NCBI GenBank assembly: GCA_036386415.1
Contig: DASVVT010000068.1
Location: 1-64,000 of the forward strand
Direction: 5' to 3'
DNA length: 64,000 nucleotides
DNA from: DASVVT01 sp036386415
GTDB taxonomy: Bacteria > Acidobacteriota > Blastocatellia > Pyrinomonadales > Pyrinomonadaceae
Position 1 is the stretch's first letter, and each line of letters opens with the position of its first letter. Positions 44,937 through 53,365 of the stretch are shown here, in pieces. The notes below the pieces were generated by a model that made no database searches, had not been told where the DNA came from, and saw nothing but the letters and a program-made list of their open reading frames with translations. The position numbers and the translations under genes were made by a program.

Positions 44937-47699
44937 ATGAGAACGTCTATACTGTGGACGTGCGCAGGGCTGGCTTTGTGCTTTCTCCTCTCACAAGAAG
45001 CAAAAGCGCAGTACACCTACAACCCATATGTCTTTGTCTCCTCATCGGTCAGGTACGATGCTACGACCGGCAGAGTGTTTGCGTCATCCATGACCCAGTT
45101 GGATTCCTATACGGCCTACTATTACTATTCGCCTGCGGCTGAAGCTTATCTCTATGACACCAGCATCTCAGGGCCGATCAAAACGGCGGGGCGAAGATAC
45201 GCGTACGGCTCTAACTCCGTGAACCTGACTATTGACGTGCCCGGCTCGGCATACTCTTCCTACAGGCTCGTCTCCAAGCACTATCTATCCATCGTCCAAA
45301 TTCAATACCGGCCCGATCTGAATCGCTGGTATGACCATTTTAATTACAGCCAGAGGCAGCCGGGTGAGTACGGAGCCTCAGCCACCGTTCCTCCCGGCCC
45401 GCTCGGGTACGGCGTTCTCATCCTCAATCGCGATATTCTTTTAGGCAATACCAATTTTACGCTCACGGGTGCGACCCCACCGCAGCCGACTCTGGTGGGG
45501 CCTCAGGGGCCGGTTGTGAGGGGCGATGTCGTCACCTACTCGATCCAGAATCTGGCGAGCGGCGCGCAGATTTCCGATTGGAAGTTTATTGATACCAGCA
45601 GTAATCCTCAAGTTGCTTATGTTGGGACGGGAAATACGAGTAGCACCTGGGCCGGGCCTGCCGTGATCGGTGGGACGGTAACGGTGAAAGTCAAATACGG
45701 CAGTCGCGTTTTCGATCTACAGGGCAGCTACACTGTTGTTAATAGGCCAAATTGGACTATTGACGCGGCGCAGCCGACGAGGGTCAGTGACGGTACGGTG
45801 CTGGAAAATGTCACGATAGATTTCCCCAAGCCGCCCGTGCCAAACCGGGAATTAGGCGTCGCCGTGCCCGTGCCGCGCTTCACCCTGTCTACGGCGACCG
45901 TCCAGACCGGGCCTAACACGCAGTTCAATTATGTCGCCGCCATAACACCTAGGGACGCTCACGGCGAAGGAGCTTTCTATTGGGCTCTGCATCCCGATCT
46001 GGAAAACCGCAATAGCACCTTTTACAAGGCGCAGTGTGGGGATTACGACCCCGAGACGGAGGAAGGGTTCATTAGCAGCGAGCAGTTGGTTAAAAATGTG
46101 ATCAACCATGAGGTCGGCACGACCGGGCAAAGCCACTATCTCATCTATAAAAGCCTGATGGCTAACCCGGACTATAATTTGGGAGTCAACGCCGAGAAGA
46201 TTATTGGCACGCCCCAGGAGTCGTATCTGGACTTTGACCGGCGTGCCAAGGCTCTGATGGATCAAAAAAGGGACGCCATCATAAGGGTTACCCAGGAGAC
46301 CGAGCCATGTGGTCAGAGTAACGCATCGCTTGATTCGTCGGCGGAGGGACAATGCAAATTCAAAGGGGATGTCAACTCGCTCGATCCCGAACACGGCGTT
46401 TATGAGTACCAGGAGTGCTCCTTCTCGTCGCTTGATTCGCAGGCCCGTTTCGTCAACAACTTTTACCTGGGGGTGCTGGCGCGGCAGCCGAGCAATAGCG
46501 AGCGGCAAACCTGGACTGATGCTCTGAAGCAGGCGATGGCGCAAGGGCAGCCGCAGTTGATCGCCAAGACGCAGCAATTGGGAACTACGCTCTTCCAGTC
46601 TACCGAATACGGGGCGCGTCAACGCAGCAACCGCGACTATGTCCTCGACCTTTACGGCGGATATTTACAAAGGGGGCCGAGCCAGACGGACTGGGATAGC
46701 TGGACGAATGTGGTGACGACGCAGGGGCGCGAGGCGGCGCGGTCGGGCATCGCCAATGGCGCGGAGTTCAAGGTGATGATCCAGCGGCTGCGTCCACAGC
46801 TATTCGACTTTGACAGGGACGGCAAGTCGGACATCGGAGTGTTCCGTCCGAGCATCTACTTCTGGTCGATCCTCCAAAGCTCAAACGGATTGGAACTGGG
46901 TAGAAGTTGGGGGCGCACCTACGATAAACTGGTGCCCGGTGATTACGACGGCGACGGTAAGACTGACATGGCCGTGTGGCGACCATCGACGGGCATCTGG
47001 TACATTTTAAGAAGCTCGGACGGGCAGTCGTATGAAAAACAGTGGGGCGCAAGCACGGATAAGCCCGTGCCCGGCGATTGGGACGGCGACAGCAAGGCCG
47101 ATATAGCCGTGTGGCGGCCTTCAACGGGCAACTGGTATATCTTGAGAAGCTCGGACGGAGGCTTCGCCGGTCTACAGTGGGGCGAGAGCACGGATAAGCC
47201 CGTGCCCGCCGATTACGATGGCGACGGGAAGACTGACATCGCCGTGTTCAGACCGAGCAATCGCATCTGGTATATCATGAGAAGCGATGGGTCTGTGATC
47301 GGCCCGCAGTGGGGCTTGAGCAGCGACAGGCTGGTGCCCGGCGATTATGACGGCGACGGGAAAGCCGAGCTGGCCGTGTGGCGACCGGGCAACGGTACCT
47401 GGTATGCGATTAACCTGACGACCGGGGCGATGTACACCAAGCAGTGCGGTATCAACACGGACAAGCCGGTGACGGGTGATTACGACGGCGATGGTAAATT
47501 CGATCCGGCGGTGTGGCGATCAAGCAACAACACCTGGTACATACTAAAGAGTTCTTATGGCTTCGTGACGGCCAGGCAATGGGGCATCGCGGGTGATCGT
47601 CCCGTGCCGGGGGCGAGCGCAGGGCTTTCTTACGGGACGATTGCCAGCGATGTCTACGGAGACGAGTTTGAAGAGCCGCCGCCGAATGAAACTCAATGA
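44937..47699 (+). CDS. Secreted DUF4214 / VCBS (FG-GAP) repeat protein
   Basis: A 920-residue protein with signal peptide MRTSILWTCAGLALCFLLSQ. The first 430 residues have no recognised domain, although a HEVGTTGQSH segment near 390 is worth checking as a metal site. Residues about 500-610 resemble DUF4214 (FVNNFYLGVLARQPSNSERQ), and the rest are six FG-GAP/VCBS repeats with calcium-binding loops such as DYDGDGKTDMAVWRPS; a seventh, VPGASAGLSYG, lacks the acidic residues. This architecture resembles large secreted adhesins or surface enzymes with a beta-propeller. The start is set by AGGAAAGAG before ATG 44937. Function is not known. Confidence 0.82.
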   Translation: MRTSILWTCAGLALCFLLSQEAKAQYTYNPYVFVSSSVRYDATTGRVFASSMTQLDSYTAYYYYSPAAEAYLYDTSISGPIKTAGRRYAYGSNSVNLTIDVPGSAYSSYRLVSKHYLSIVQIQYRPDLNRWYDHFNYSQRQPGEYGASATVPPGPLGYGVLILNRDILLGNTNFTLTGATPPQPTLVGPQGPVVRGDVVTYSIQNLASGAQISDWKFIDTSSNPQVAYVGTGNTSSTWAGPAVIGGTVTVKVKYGSRVFDLQGSYTVVNRPNWTIDAAQPTRVSDGTVLENVTIDFPKPPVPNRELGVAVPVPRFTLSTATVQTGPNTQFNYVAAITPRDAHGEGAFYWALHPDLENRNSTFYKAQCGDYDPETEEGFISSEQLVKNVINHEVGTTGQSHYLIYKSLMANPDYNLGVNAEKIIGTPQESYLDFDRRAKALMDQKRDAIIRVTQETEPCGQSNASLDSSAEGQCKFKGDVNSLDPEHGVYEYQECSFSSLDSQARFVNNFYLGVLARQPSNSERQTWTDALKQAMAQGQPQLIAKTQQLGTTLFQSTEYGARQRSNRDYVLDLYGGYLQRGPSQTDWDSWTNVVTTQGREAARSGIANGAEFKVMIQRLRPQLFDFDRDGKSDIGVFRPSIYFWSILQSSNGLELGRSWGRTYDKLVPGDYDGDGKTDMAVWRPSTGIWYILRSSDGQSYEKQWGASTDKPVPGDWDGDSKADIAVWRPSTGNWYILRSSDGGFAGLQWGESTDKPVPADYDGDGKTDIAVFRPSNRIWYIMRSDGSVIGPQWGLSSDRLVPGDYDGDGKAELAVWRPGNGTWYAINLTTGAMYTKQCGINTDKPVTGDYDGDGKFDPAVWRSSNNTWYILKSSYGFVTARQWGIAGDRPVPGASAGLSYGTIASDVYGDEFEEPPPNETQ

Positions 47700-47788
47700 A
47701 GGATTGAGCCACGGCGAACAGGGGGCGCGACAGTCGCCCGTAAATCCGCCCATCTTTGCTAATGAAATAGCGACGAGATGAAAAAATT

Positions 47789-48463
47789 ATGAAGATTCGA
47801 CGCAGCCTTCTTCTCTGTCTGTTCTTCGCTCTCACGACAGTACTGTGCCAGGCACAGGATGATGATCTGCTTGACCTGACGACCTACTCTCCGCCTGAGG
47901 CGTTTGAAACAACAAGGGTGCTAAGCGGCCCTGACGTTCTTCTCGTATATCCTCCTCGCGGCCCGAAGATCAGTCCGCTCAAAGTTACTCTGGTGAGCCT
48001 CAATCACCTCGATCCCGACAATCCGAGAGAGGTTGTTTATGAAGTGGCGCTGGAGAATATCTCCGGTGAGACGATGGTCATCCCCTGGTCGCCCGATCAT
48101 AATCTGGTTAAGCCATTAAATGCCAGCGAGCCTCCGGGTTATGTCGAAGCATTCATCACTTTGATCGTCAAGGATAGCAGCGTCAGCGACGATTGGAAGG
48201 CGTTTCAGCCCATTTACGGGTCGAGTCTCGTCACGGGGAGCCTCAAGGCACTCGCGCCGGGTCACGTTGTCCGCATTAAAGCCCACGGAGAGCTATATTT
48301 CTACACCACGGATGTCTCCAAACGCGTGTCGCAGAAACGCCCGCTAAAGTTTCAGGTCGGAGCGGTATACGGCCTCTACGGTCGAACGGTTAACCCGCGC
48401 TTCACCTCAACCGTGGGGTCTGTGAACAGCTTTCCAATCACCTTGCCAAACCCTCAAAATTAA
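47789..48463 (+). CDS. Exported protein of unknown function
   Basis: A 224-residue protein with signal peptide MKIRRSLLLCLFFALTTVLC followed by an acidic DDDLLDL start of the mature chain. The body has beta-sheet-like alternation (VYEVALENISGETMVIPW), recalling an immunoglobulin-like or DUF11-like fold, but no family is recognised. It follows the VCBS-repeat gene by 89 bases and may form part of an exported set with the two preceding genes. Confidence 0.65.
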   Translation: MKIRRSLLLCLFFALTTVLCQAQDDDLLDLTTYSPPEAFETTRVLSGPDVLLVYPPRGPKISPLKVTLVSLNHLDPDNPREVVYEVALENISGETMVIPWSPDHNLVKPLNASEPPGYVEAFITLIVKDSSVSDDWKAFQPIYGSSLVTGSLKALAPGHVVRIKAHGELYFYTTDVSKRVSQKRPLKFQVGAVYGLYGRTVNPRFTSTVGSVNSFPITLPNPQN

Positions 48464-48823
48464 ATGGTTTGCGCCATGCCTTTAGGTCAGGCAATGGCCT
48501 CTTCCCAGCACGTCGATGAGCCGGATTCGTTCGGCTCTCAGACGTGATCCTTGACAAGCACCGCAACATCAACGATGATCGACGCCGATCATCAGGAAAC
48601 ATCCTTGATGCGGTCGCCTATGATTGTCTGAACATCGAGTTGCCCTAATCCTTAAGGCGTGATGTGTTCGCTCCGGCGGATTAGTCTGCGTGGCAACTCG
48701 TCCTTCCGAACTCTCAATTTCAATCAAACAGGAAGGCGGGACGAAACGAACTCTCTTGAGTTGTCTTCACTCTCAGCGAGAGAAGAAGTATCCCGCGCGA
48801 ACACCTTTTACGGAGATCAAAAA
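48464..48823. other. 360-base spacer with small hairpins
   Basis: A compact stem GATGATCG/CGATCATC (48574-48593) with a four-base loop and a weaker GAGCCG/CGGCTC stem near 48525-48545 lie here. Neither has a T-run. The open frame of the next gene runs back through this spacer but has no start signal. Confidence 0.45.
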
Positions 48824-49555
48824 ATGAGTACGGATCATTACAACCTGCACGGCGTATCGCTGCTGGATTATCTCAATGGAGAGACCGAGACCACCATCGC
48901 AGTCTACGGCGAGCTTGTCGAGAGACGCGATGTGCCCGTCCGCCTCTTTTTCCGAGAGCCCGCTGATTTCCCCGCTTTAGAGCAGCGGGCTCTCGAGTTG
49001 TGCCGTGGGCGTGTGCTGGACATCGGCGCAGGTGCGGGCTGTCACACCCTCGCCCTGCAAGAGAGGGGCTTGACGGTCTGCGCCATAGACTTTCTGCCGG
49101 AATGCGTCGAGGTGATGAAGAAGCGCGGCGTGAGAGAGGCGCATTGCGCCGACATACACACTTTCGAGGCCGAAGCCTTCGACACCCTCTTCTCCATGAT
49201 GAACGGGATGGCAGTCGTCAGAGACCTGAGCGGATTGCAGCCCTTTCTCAAGGAGGTTCGGCGATTGCTTAAGCCGGACGGCCAGTTTCTTGTCGATTCG
49301 ACGGACATGCGGCGTGTGGCCGCTCCCGGAATTCAAGACTATCTTGAAAAGAAGCGGGGAAGGGGAGAATACTTCGGCGAGATGCACCTTCAGCTTGAGT
49401 ACAAGGGCCGGCGGGGAGCACCCTTCACGCAGTTGCACGTCGATGCAGAGACCCTCTCAGAGCATGCCGCACAGTCAGGCTGGGACTGCCAGATCATCGA
49501 ACAGGATGAGAGCGGTCGTTATCTGGCGCGGCTGACGCTCGCGCAACATGGATAG
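48824..49555 (+). CDS. SAM-dependent methyltransferase
   Basis: A 244-residue class I methyltransferase. Motif I is VLDIGAGAGCHTLAL near residue 64, followed by VCAIDFLPECVEVM and the motif-IV segment FDTLFSMMNG. The ATG at 48824 follows CGGAGATC. The substrate cannot be predicted. It is isolated: the gene before is an exported protein and the one after is on the other strand. Confidence 0.85.
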   Translation: MSTDHYNLHGVSLLDYLNGETETTIAVYGELVERRDVPVRLFFREPADFPALEQRALELCRGRVLDIGAGAGCHTLALQERGLTVCAIDFLPECVEVMKKRGVREAHCADIHTFEAEAFDTLFSMMNGMAVVRDLSGLQPFLKEVRRLLKPDGQFLVDSTDMRRVAAPGIQDYLEKKRGRGEYFGEMHLQLEYKGRRGAPFTQLHVDAETLSEHAAQSGWDCQIIEQDESGRYLARLTLAQHG

Positions 49556-49572
49556 AAGGGGACGGTATCAGT

Positions 49573-49792
49573 GAGCCCCGTTAGGGGCGGCATAACAGTA
49601 GCCCACGACGTGAGTCGTGGGACAGTTGCAATAGATCGGGAACAAAGCCCTCGAAGAGGGCGACATAATATGCGGGACGTGATCTGTCATGCTTGTAAAT
49701 TATGTCGCCCCTACCGGGGCTCGAACTCCTAATCCTGCTTTCTACCCACTCCTCTAGTCGTGGGCTACTGATATATCGCCCCTCCGGGGCTC
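49573..49792. repeat. REP/BIME-like palindromic element, copy 2
   Basis: The same family as 2444-2661: GAGCCCCGTTAGGGGCGG, GTAGCCCACGACGTGAG, AGGGCGACATAAT, TTATGTCGCCCCTACCGGGG and CTACTGATATATCGCCCCTC occur in order. Its last 50 bases are nearly the reverse complement of the first 50 of copy 1. It fills the spacer between the convergent methyltransferase and DUF885 genes. Confidence 0.85.
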
Positions 49793-49853
49793 GCTTACGT
49801 AATTAAACTTGTACTTCAGGCAATCGAAATCCGCTCCAGGCATATGGTATCGC

Positions 49854-51686
49854 TCAGCCCTTCTTTTTACCCATGAACTCTTCGTTGACAGCTTTACGCA
49901 GCAGGTGCGGCGGCAGCAGACCTTGCGCCAGGATGAAGTCGTGAAACTTCTGCTGGTCGAACTTCTTGCCCATCGCTCGCTCTGTGTCCGCGCGCAGCTC
50001 CATGAGGCGTGTGAAGCCGTAAAAGTATGAGGTGGCCTGCCCCGGCGCGCGGAACATGTAGCGCTCAACCTCCTGATTCGCCATCGCTTCGGAAAGGGCG
50101 ACATCCTCCTTGAGCACGCGCAGGGCTTCCTCGCGTGTGACCTCACCCGTCTGTAGCTCTGGATCGAGAAAAGCGCGCGCGGCGCGGAGCAAGCGGTGTT
50201 GGAGCGAGATCAGTTGTCCATCCACAGGCATGTAGGGTTTCATGATCGCTTCGGAATAGAGCCCCCAGCCTTCCACGTTGGTGCTGTTGAAAGCGAAGAT
50301 GGCGCGCGCCGTAGACACCCCCTTCTCGACCATCGCCGCAAACTGCATCTCGTGTCCGGGGCGACCTTCGTGAGAGGTCAATGTCCAGGAGGCTGCACTG
50401 AAAGTGAAGTCGTCAAACTTCTGCATGCCTCCGGGCGGCGCGCCAGCCGGTGCAGGGATGTTGAGCGGCAGGACGAACTCACCCATCTCGCCCGTGTTGC
50501 CCAGCAAGCGCGGCGGGCGCATATTCGGCGCAGGCGTCTGTGCGCTCTCCGCCTCGCTCGCCACGCGTATACGCATCTGGCGCTCCGGTAGTGTCACCAG
50601 TCGCTCGCGCCTTATGATTGCTTCAATCTCCCGGATGCGCTTCTGGTAGTGTGGCAGGATCGCTTCGCCGATCAACTGATCTTTCTTCAGCTCGCGTATC
50701 ACCTGGCGATAGTCAGTTGCGTTGAGACCTCTCTCACGGGCGACGCGAAGCGCGAGCGTCTGCATCTCCTTCTGTATTTCCGTAAAAGCGGCGCGCGCAC
50801 GCGACACCAGCTCAGCCGGTGGAATTGTGACTCCAACCTGCTCAAGCCTGTAGGCGTACTCTTCCGACGGGAGCCGGAAGTCCGTGCGCGCATGGGGCAG
50901 GATTTCCTTGCGGACGAACTCGTTGTAAGCCGCCAGTTGCTCCTTGAGCTTGGCGTAAGGCTCCTCGTATCCAACGATCTTGTATTTCTCGAACAGCTTG
51001 GCCGTGCCTTCTATGAAGAAGGCGCTGTTGGCGAGGTCCTTCTCGACTTCGGCTTTGACAGGCCACAACAGTCCGGGCTTGCTGAGCCGCTCGCGCGTGC
51101 GCTGCTCTGCCAGTCCGGCAAGCGGCGTGTAGCCCGCTTCGAGCCCCGCGTAACGCCGCAGGCGCACGAGGGCGGCTTGACGACGCTGCGGAGCTACCTG
51201 GTCGTCAAGGAGCGCGCGCAGACCTGAGAAAACGGTTCGCGCGGGAACGAAGTAAGGGATGTCCAGACGCTCGCCAAGCTCGTTGCCGCGCACGTTGCTC
51301 TCCGCCGCCCTGATGAGAATCTCCAGGTCCTGGCGCACGGCCTCATCCTTTTCGCTCGCCAGCCTCCCCTTGAGTGTGGTCGCGGCTTCACGCGTTGCGC
51401 GGTTGGAGCGCTCGATCACGCCCGGCTTCCAATCAACGACCTGCTCATCCAATCCTTCGACGCCGAATTGCCCTGCGCTCTCGGGATTGAAACGCGCGAT
51501 CACCTCCAGCAACACCTGAGCATTCTGGTTGCTGCGCGCAACCCAGGCGGTCGGCGTCTGTGTGGCGGACGCTGTTTTGTTGACTTGTCCTGTCGGCTCG
51601 ACAAGGGCTGCGCTCTGAAACGGCCATGCCACGATGCACGAGAGCATCAGGGATACGACGACGACGATTGATTTTGGGTTACGCAT
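49854..51686 (-). CDS. DUF885 exported peptidase-like protein
   Basis: A 610-residue protein with signal peptide MRNPKSIVVVVSLMLSC. Members of DUF885 are predicted zinc peptidases; the HEGRPGHEMQ segment near residue 437 and the NVEGWGLYSEAIM segment about 40 residues later would provide the zinc ligands and active site. The C-terminus (FYGFTRLMELRADTE) is also typical. The start at 51686 follows AAGGAGCG; an earlier start at 51704 adds six residues. It follows two M16 genes on the same strand with a 160-base gap, and all three look periplasmic. The substrate is unknown. Confidence 0.85.
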   Translation of the reverse strand: MRNPKSIVVVVSLMLSCIVAWPFQSAALVEPTGQVNKTASATQTPTAWVARSNQNAQVLLEVIARFNPESAGQFGVEGLDEQVVDWKPGVIERSNRATREAATTLKGRLASEKDEAVRQDLEILIRAAESNVRGNELGERLDIPYFVPARTVFSGLRALLDDQVAPQRRQAALVRLRRYAGLEAGYTPLAGLAEQRTRERLSKPGLLWPVKAEVEKDLANSAFFIEGTAKLFEKYKIVGYEEPYAKLKEQLAAYNEFVRKEILPHARTDFRLPSEEYAYRLEQVGVTIPPAELVSRARAAFTEIQKEMQTLALRVARERGLNATDYRQVIRELKKDQLIGEAILPHYQKRIREIEAIIRRERLVTLPERQMRIRVASEAESAQTPAPNMRPPRLLGNTGEMGEFVLPLNIPAPAGAPPGGMQKFDDFTFSAASWTLTSHEGRPGHEMQFAAMVEKGVSTARAIFAFNSTNVEGWGLYSEAIMKPYMPVDGQLISLQHRLLRAARAFLDPELQTGEVTREEALRVLKEDVALSEAMANQEVERYMFRAPGQATSYFYGFTRLMELRADTERAMGKKFDQQKFHDFILAQGLLPPHLLRKAVNEEFMGKKKG

Positions 51687-51719
51687 GAAAATCGCTCCTT
51701 GCAAGGAGGTGATGTAATG

Positions 51720-51817
51720 ACCTTTGCGCCCTCTGCGTCATCCTTTGCGCCCTTTGCGTTTAATCTTCTCTTTAAACGCAAAGGGCGCAAAGGATATTCG
51801 CAAAGAGCGCAAAGGAC
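51720..51817. repeat. CGCAAAG-type palindromic repeat, opposite phase
   Basis: Here the CTTTGCG arm precedes the CGCAAAG arm (CCTTTGCGCCCTTTGCGTTTAA then TTTAAACGCAAAGG), the reverse order to 37588-37688, with only about seven bases between. It lies between the second M16 gene and the DUF885 gene. Confidence 0.8.
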
Positions 51818-51850
51818 TCGCTTCTTCTGCTTGTATTGCTGGCGCAAGTC

Positions 51851-53365
51851 TTACTGAAACACCTGGCCGATGGGGACGACCGAGACGGCTTCCGGCTTCA
51901 CGTCGATCTTGTAAGCCTGGATAGCCTTGTCTTCATCCATGATCTCCTTCGGCTTCGGAGAATTGTAGGTGATGGGCGAGAGCTTGTTGCTGAGGATTGC
52001 GTCGCGCAAGCTTTCGGCGTCCTTCGTCACCATGACGACGCGCATCCGGTCTGACTTCAAATGACGCCGGATGGCCGCGTTGACATCTTCGAGGGTGAGC
52101 TTGGCAAGCGAAGCGCGCATGTACTTGGTGTAATCGTCGATGCCGTAATAGCGGCTGTCGAGCGCGTAGCCGAGCTGCGCATCCTGCGTCTGCGTCAGGA
52201 TGTTGACGAATTTGGAGAGAAACTCGCGCGTCGCCTCAAACGCCTCCTTAGAGATACCGTCGCGCACCAGTTTGTCGTATTCGTAGAGCGCGGCGCGCAG
52301 GGCGAAGAGCCCGTTCTGCGGCTCGACGGGTCGAATCCATATCTGAAAAATCTGCTGGCGGCGTCCGAGGTTCGGATCAGGCGTGAACTGAAACATGCCG
52401 CGCGGGAAGTATTCGATGTAGGCGTAGTCGCCGTAGTTCAGGCCGCGCGCTTCGCGCAGCCGCTGGTAGAGATAGCTATTGGATGAGCGGTGCTGTCCAA
52501 AGTAAGAGGCGACGACCGCCAGCGCAGGCCAGTCCTTATCGGCGCGCGTCACGCTGATGGGGAAACCGAGCGAGATGGCCGTCGAGCGCGTCTCGCGCTT
52601 GATGATCTCGATGCGCATGCCTGGGTCAATTTTGGGCGCTTCGATCTTCACCCCGGCAGGCTTGCCCGCGGGAAGCTTGCTGAAATCCGTCTTCACACGC
52701 TGCGGGAAGTTTGCAGGGTAGCCGCCCGCGAGCCCCACGACCAGGTTCGCCTGTGTGTAGTGCGTGCGATAAAACTCGCGCACGTCGTCGAGCGTAAGGC
52801 TTTCCAGCGCGCTGACGTCTCCAATGTTGTGATGGCCGTAAGGATGATCCGCGTAGATGGCGTTGTAGAGCTGCTCTTTGCCCAGCTCTTCGTCGTTGCT
52901 CTCGCGCAAAGAGACCTTCAGGTAGTTGATCGCGTTGGTCTTGAGGCGCGTGAAATCGTCAGGGCGGAAACCCGGGTCGAGCAACATCTGGCGGATCAGC
53001 TCGTAGTATTTATCCAGGGTGTCGACGTGGGTGGTTCCCGTGAAGACGGTCATCTCTTTATCGATCTGCCAGTTGAAAGAGGTTGCCATCGGGTACATGG
53101 CTGCGAGTATCTGTTCGTAGGAGAGGGAGCGCGTGCCGCCCTCTGCGAGCATCGCCGCCGTCAAAGCGGCGACACCTTCTTTGCCCTTCGGATCGTAGGC
53201 CGAGCCGGTCATGAAGAGGAGGCGAACACTGACGAGCGGTGCGCTGTTAGGCTGAAGCACGCTCGCGATCTCAGTTTGCAGATTCCGGTGCGGCACCGCA
53301 GGAAGCGCCAGAGCAGGGAGCGCGACGCTCATGACCAGCGCCGCAACTGTCAAAACGGGTCTCAT
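51851..53365 (-). CDS. M16 peptidase family, non-catalytic subunit
   Basis: A 504-residue exported protein with a signal peptide (VLTVAALVMSVALPALALP). It has the M16 fold landmarks but the catalytic HXXEH position is degenerate (GVAALTAAMLAEGG near residue 65), so it cannot bind zinc as an active M16. This matches the non-catalytic member of bacterial M16B pairs. Its start overlaps the upstream catalytic gene by one base (TAATG), giving near-certain co-translation and a heterodimer. A signal peptide on both makes a periplasmic complex likely. Confidence 0.92.
   Translation of the reverse strand: MRPVLTVAALVMSVALPALALPAVPHRNLQTEIASVLQPNSAPLVSVRLLFMTGSAYDPKGKEGVAALTAAMLAEGGTRSLSYEQILAAMYPMATSFNWQIDKEMTVFTGTTHVDTLDKYYELIRQMLLDPGFRPDDFTRLKTNAINYLKVSLRESNDEELGKEQLYNAIYADHPYGHHNIGDVSALESLTLDDVREFYRTHYTQANLVVGLAGGYPANFPQRVKTDFSKLPAGKPAGVKIEAPKIDPGMRIEIIKRETRSTAISLGFPISVTRADKDWPALAVVASYFGQHRSSNSYLYQRLREARGLNYGDYAYIEYFPRGMFQFTPDPNLGRRQQIFQIWIRPVEPQNGLFALRAALYEYDKLVRDGISKEAFEATREFLSKFVNILTQTQDAQLGYALDSRYYGIDDYTKYMRASLAKLTLEDVNAAIRRHLKSDRMRVVMVTKDAESLRDAILSNKLSPITYNSPKPKEIMDEDKAIQAYKIDVKPEAVSVVPIGQVFQ

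Noticed and set aside
51706..51720. Near-perfect ribosome binding site AAGGAGGTGAT on the plus strand
   Set aside because: No plausible reading frame follows; on the minus strand the neighbouring AAGGAG serves the DUF885 gene.
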